DNA of 5,476 bases, from NCBI GenBank assembly GCA_947494405.1, contig CANLWQ010000147.1, positions 1-5,476 of the forward strand, in the 5' to 3' direction. This document shows positions 4,065 to 5,476 of this stretch, piece after piece. This stretch comes from Comamonadaceae bacterium. GTDB lineage: Bacteria > Pseudomonadota > Gammaproteobacteria > Burkholderiales > Burkholderiaceae_C. The notes beneath the pieces are model-generated. The model searched no databases. It was not told where the DNA came from and saw nothing but the letters and a program-made list of their open reading frames with translations. The position numbers were made by a program, and so were the translations under genes. Every line of letters starts with the position of its first letter. Position 1 is the first letter of the stretch.

Positions 4065-5476
4065 GACGCGCTCATCTCAGCTTCTTGCAAGGAGCGCCAC
4101 ATCACTTTGCCACTGCCGCTCTTGGGCAAGGCGTCAACAAACTGGACTAAACGCGGCGCTTTGTACACCGCCATGTTGTCGCGGCACCAGCCCAAAATAT
4201 CTTCTTCGCTGACCTGTTCTCGGTGGCTCTCGCGCAGCACCACCACGGCTTTGACCGTCTCGCCGCGGTAGGCATCCCTTGACGCGATGATGCACGCCTC
4301 TTGGATAGCGGGATGGCGAAACATCAGCGCCTCTACCTCGGCGGGCCACACTTTAAAGCCCGAAGCATTGATCATGCGCTTTAAGCGATCGGTGATGAAG
4401 AAGTAACCATCTGCATCCACATGGCCCAAATCGCCGGAGCGGAAAAACCGCTGGCCATCGATATGCATAAACGCCTGCTCGGTCGCTTCTTGGCGACGCC
4501 AGTAGCCATTGAAAATTTGCGGCCCGCGCATAACGATTTCACCTTGCTCGCCAGTGGCCACCTCTTGCAAAGTCTCAGGGTTGACGACCCGCGCATCCAC
4601 ACCAATGAGAGGAATACCCAAACACTGCTGCTTGGGCGCGTCGGGTGGATTGCTGTGCGAGGGCGCGGCGATTTCGGTCAAGCCATAGCCCTCTATATAA
4701 CGCAAGCCATACAACTCCCACAAACGCTGTGCCACCGCCTGCGGCATGGCTGCTCCCCCGCCGCCAATGGCCACCAAACTGGAAAGATCGTATTGGTCGA
4801 ACTTGGGACTGCCCAGCAAGTCGATGACCATGGTGGGGATGTTGGTCCAGTGGGTGACGCGGTAGCGTGAAATCAAACTGCCTGCATAGTCTCGGTCCCA
4901 ACGCGGCATCAACACCACGGTGGAGCCCAAATACATGCCGCAGTGCATGACCGTCACCAAGCCGGTGATGTGGAACATGGGCACCACACACAAACCAATG
5001 TTTTCATGCGAACCGTTGTGCCAAATCGCGCCACACAAGGCGTTGTGCATGACGCTGCTGTGCGGGTGCATGCAGCCTTTGGGTAAGCCAGTGGTGCCGC
5101 TGGTGTAGGGCAAAACCGCCAAGTCAGAAGGCGAGACGGTCAATGGCGAAAGCGGCAAGGTGTTGCCCAGCACCTGGATCCAAGCATGCGACTGGCCACC
5201 CTGGACCACCGGCAGCTCAATGCTTTGCGTTAACCATGCTTGCCAAGCCAAGGGCCATCCTTCTTGGGCTTGAAGTGAGGGATCAAAAGCATCGCTGTAA
5301 TGCGTGACCAGCAAATGCTGCAAACCTTCGCCTGCGGGCAAGGCGTCACTGGCAGCAGCCATTTCAACAGCCACATCAGCCGTGGTGATAGCGATACGCG
5401 CTTGGGCGTCACTGATGTAGTGCTCTAGCTCTTTGGCGCGGTTCATCGGGTTGATGGGAACCACCACCGCATTGGC
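4061..5476 (-). CDS. AMP-forming acyl-CoA synthetase (FadD-like), N-terminus beyond window edge
   Basis: A member of the ANL adenylating superfamily that activates a carboxylic acid with ATP and passes the acyl-AMP to coenzyme A. 471 residues are visible; the frame is open to the window edge, where it reads ANAVVVPINPMN, so roughly 70-90 N-terminal residues are outside. Counting from the edge: the ATP P-loop YTSGTTGLPK (124-133), a PMFHITG segment near 166-172, the YGLTE adenine-site motif (264-268), GEIVMRGP (312-319), RSGDLG with the ribose-binding Asp (346-351), the hinge-region DRLKRMINASGFKVWPAEVE (363-382), and the C-terminal catalytic Lys457 in SGSGKVMWR. All key motifs are intact. The sequence style fits medium/long-chain fatty acid or related acyl substrates; specificity is not readable. 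Its TGA overlaps the TTG start of the next gene, making it the upstream member of the visible operon. Confidence 0.94.
   Translation of the reverse strand, partial: ANAVVVPINPMNRAKELEHYISDAQARIAITTADVAVEMAAASDALPAGEGLQHLLVTHYSDAFDPSLQAQEGWPLAWQAWLTQSIELPVVQGGQSHAWIQVLGNTLPLSPLTVSPSDLAVLPYTSGTTGLPKGCMHPHSSVMHNALCGAIWHNGSHENIGLCVVPMFHITGLVTVMHCGMYLGSTVVLMPRWDRDYAGSLISRYRVTHWTNIPTMVIDLLGSPKFDQYDLSSLVAIGGGGAAMPQAVAQRLWELYGLRYIEGYGLTEIAAPSHSNPPDAPKQQCLGIPLIGVDARVVNPETLQEVATGEQGEIVMRGPQIFNGYWRRQEATEQAFMHIDGQRFFRSGDLGHVDADGYFFITDRLKRMINASGFKVWPAEVEALMFRHPAIQEACIIASRDAYRGETVKAVVVLRESHREQVSEEDILGWCRDNMAVYKAPRLVQFVDALPKSGSGKVMWRSLQEAEMSAS

Noticed and set aside
4421..4991. Open frames on both strands overlapping the acyl-CoA synthetase
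   Set aside because: The synthetase motifs run unbroken through this stretch; the alternative translations show no family pattern.

Overview
The window looks like chromosomal DNA from a moderately GC-rich betaproteobacterium, most likely Burkholderiales and perhaps Comamonadaceae. This placement is inferred from the style of the proteins (a FadD-like ligase, a group 1 luciferase-family oxidoreductase, a cobalamin-independent methionine synthase homologue) and from codon choice. No marker gene confirms it.

Layout. The plus strand carries two genes at the left: the 3' part of a short-chain dehydrogenase/reductase (1-696) and a complete bacteriohemerythrin-type protein with all seven expected iron ligands (741-1241). 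The 44-base gap between them holds a GGGGTCAGA-type sequence resembling a dispersed repeat. From 1252 onward every gene is on the minus strand. Read in the direction of transcription, from the right edge, they are: an AMP-forming acyl-CoA synthetase cut by the window edge, a luciferase-like flavin-dependent monooxygenase whose TTG start overlaps the synthetase stop, a core MetE/MesD-type methionine synthase 20 bases further on, and an AbrB-type antitoxin with an overlapping PIN-domain (VapC-like) toxin.

How they work together. The synthetase, monooxygenase and methionine synthase homologue are packed as one transcription unit whose promoter lies outside the window. The third gene most resembles MesD, a folate- and cobalamin-independent methionine synthase family found in aerobes. 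MesD is known to need oxygen and a DUF1852 partner (MesX). No DUF1852 gene is visible here; an O2-using type of flavoenzyme occupies the neighbouring position instead. This is the most interesting point in the window, though it may be chance linkage. The toxin-antitoxin pair has its own promoter-like sequence, with the -10 box in the loop of a perfect 10-bp inverted repeat, the expected design for autorepression. No clear terminator separates the pair from the upstream operon.

No RNA gene, CRISPR array, complete insertion sequence or replication origin was seen. There is no gene-free stretch longer than 80 bases.
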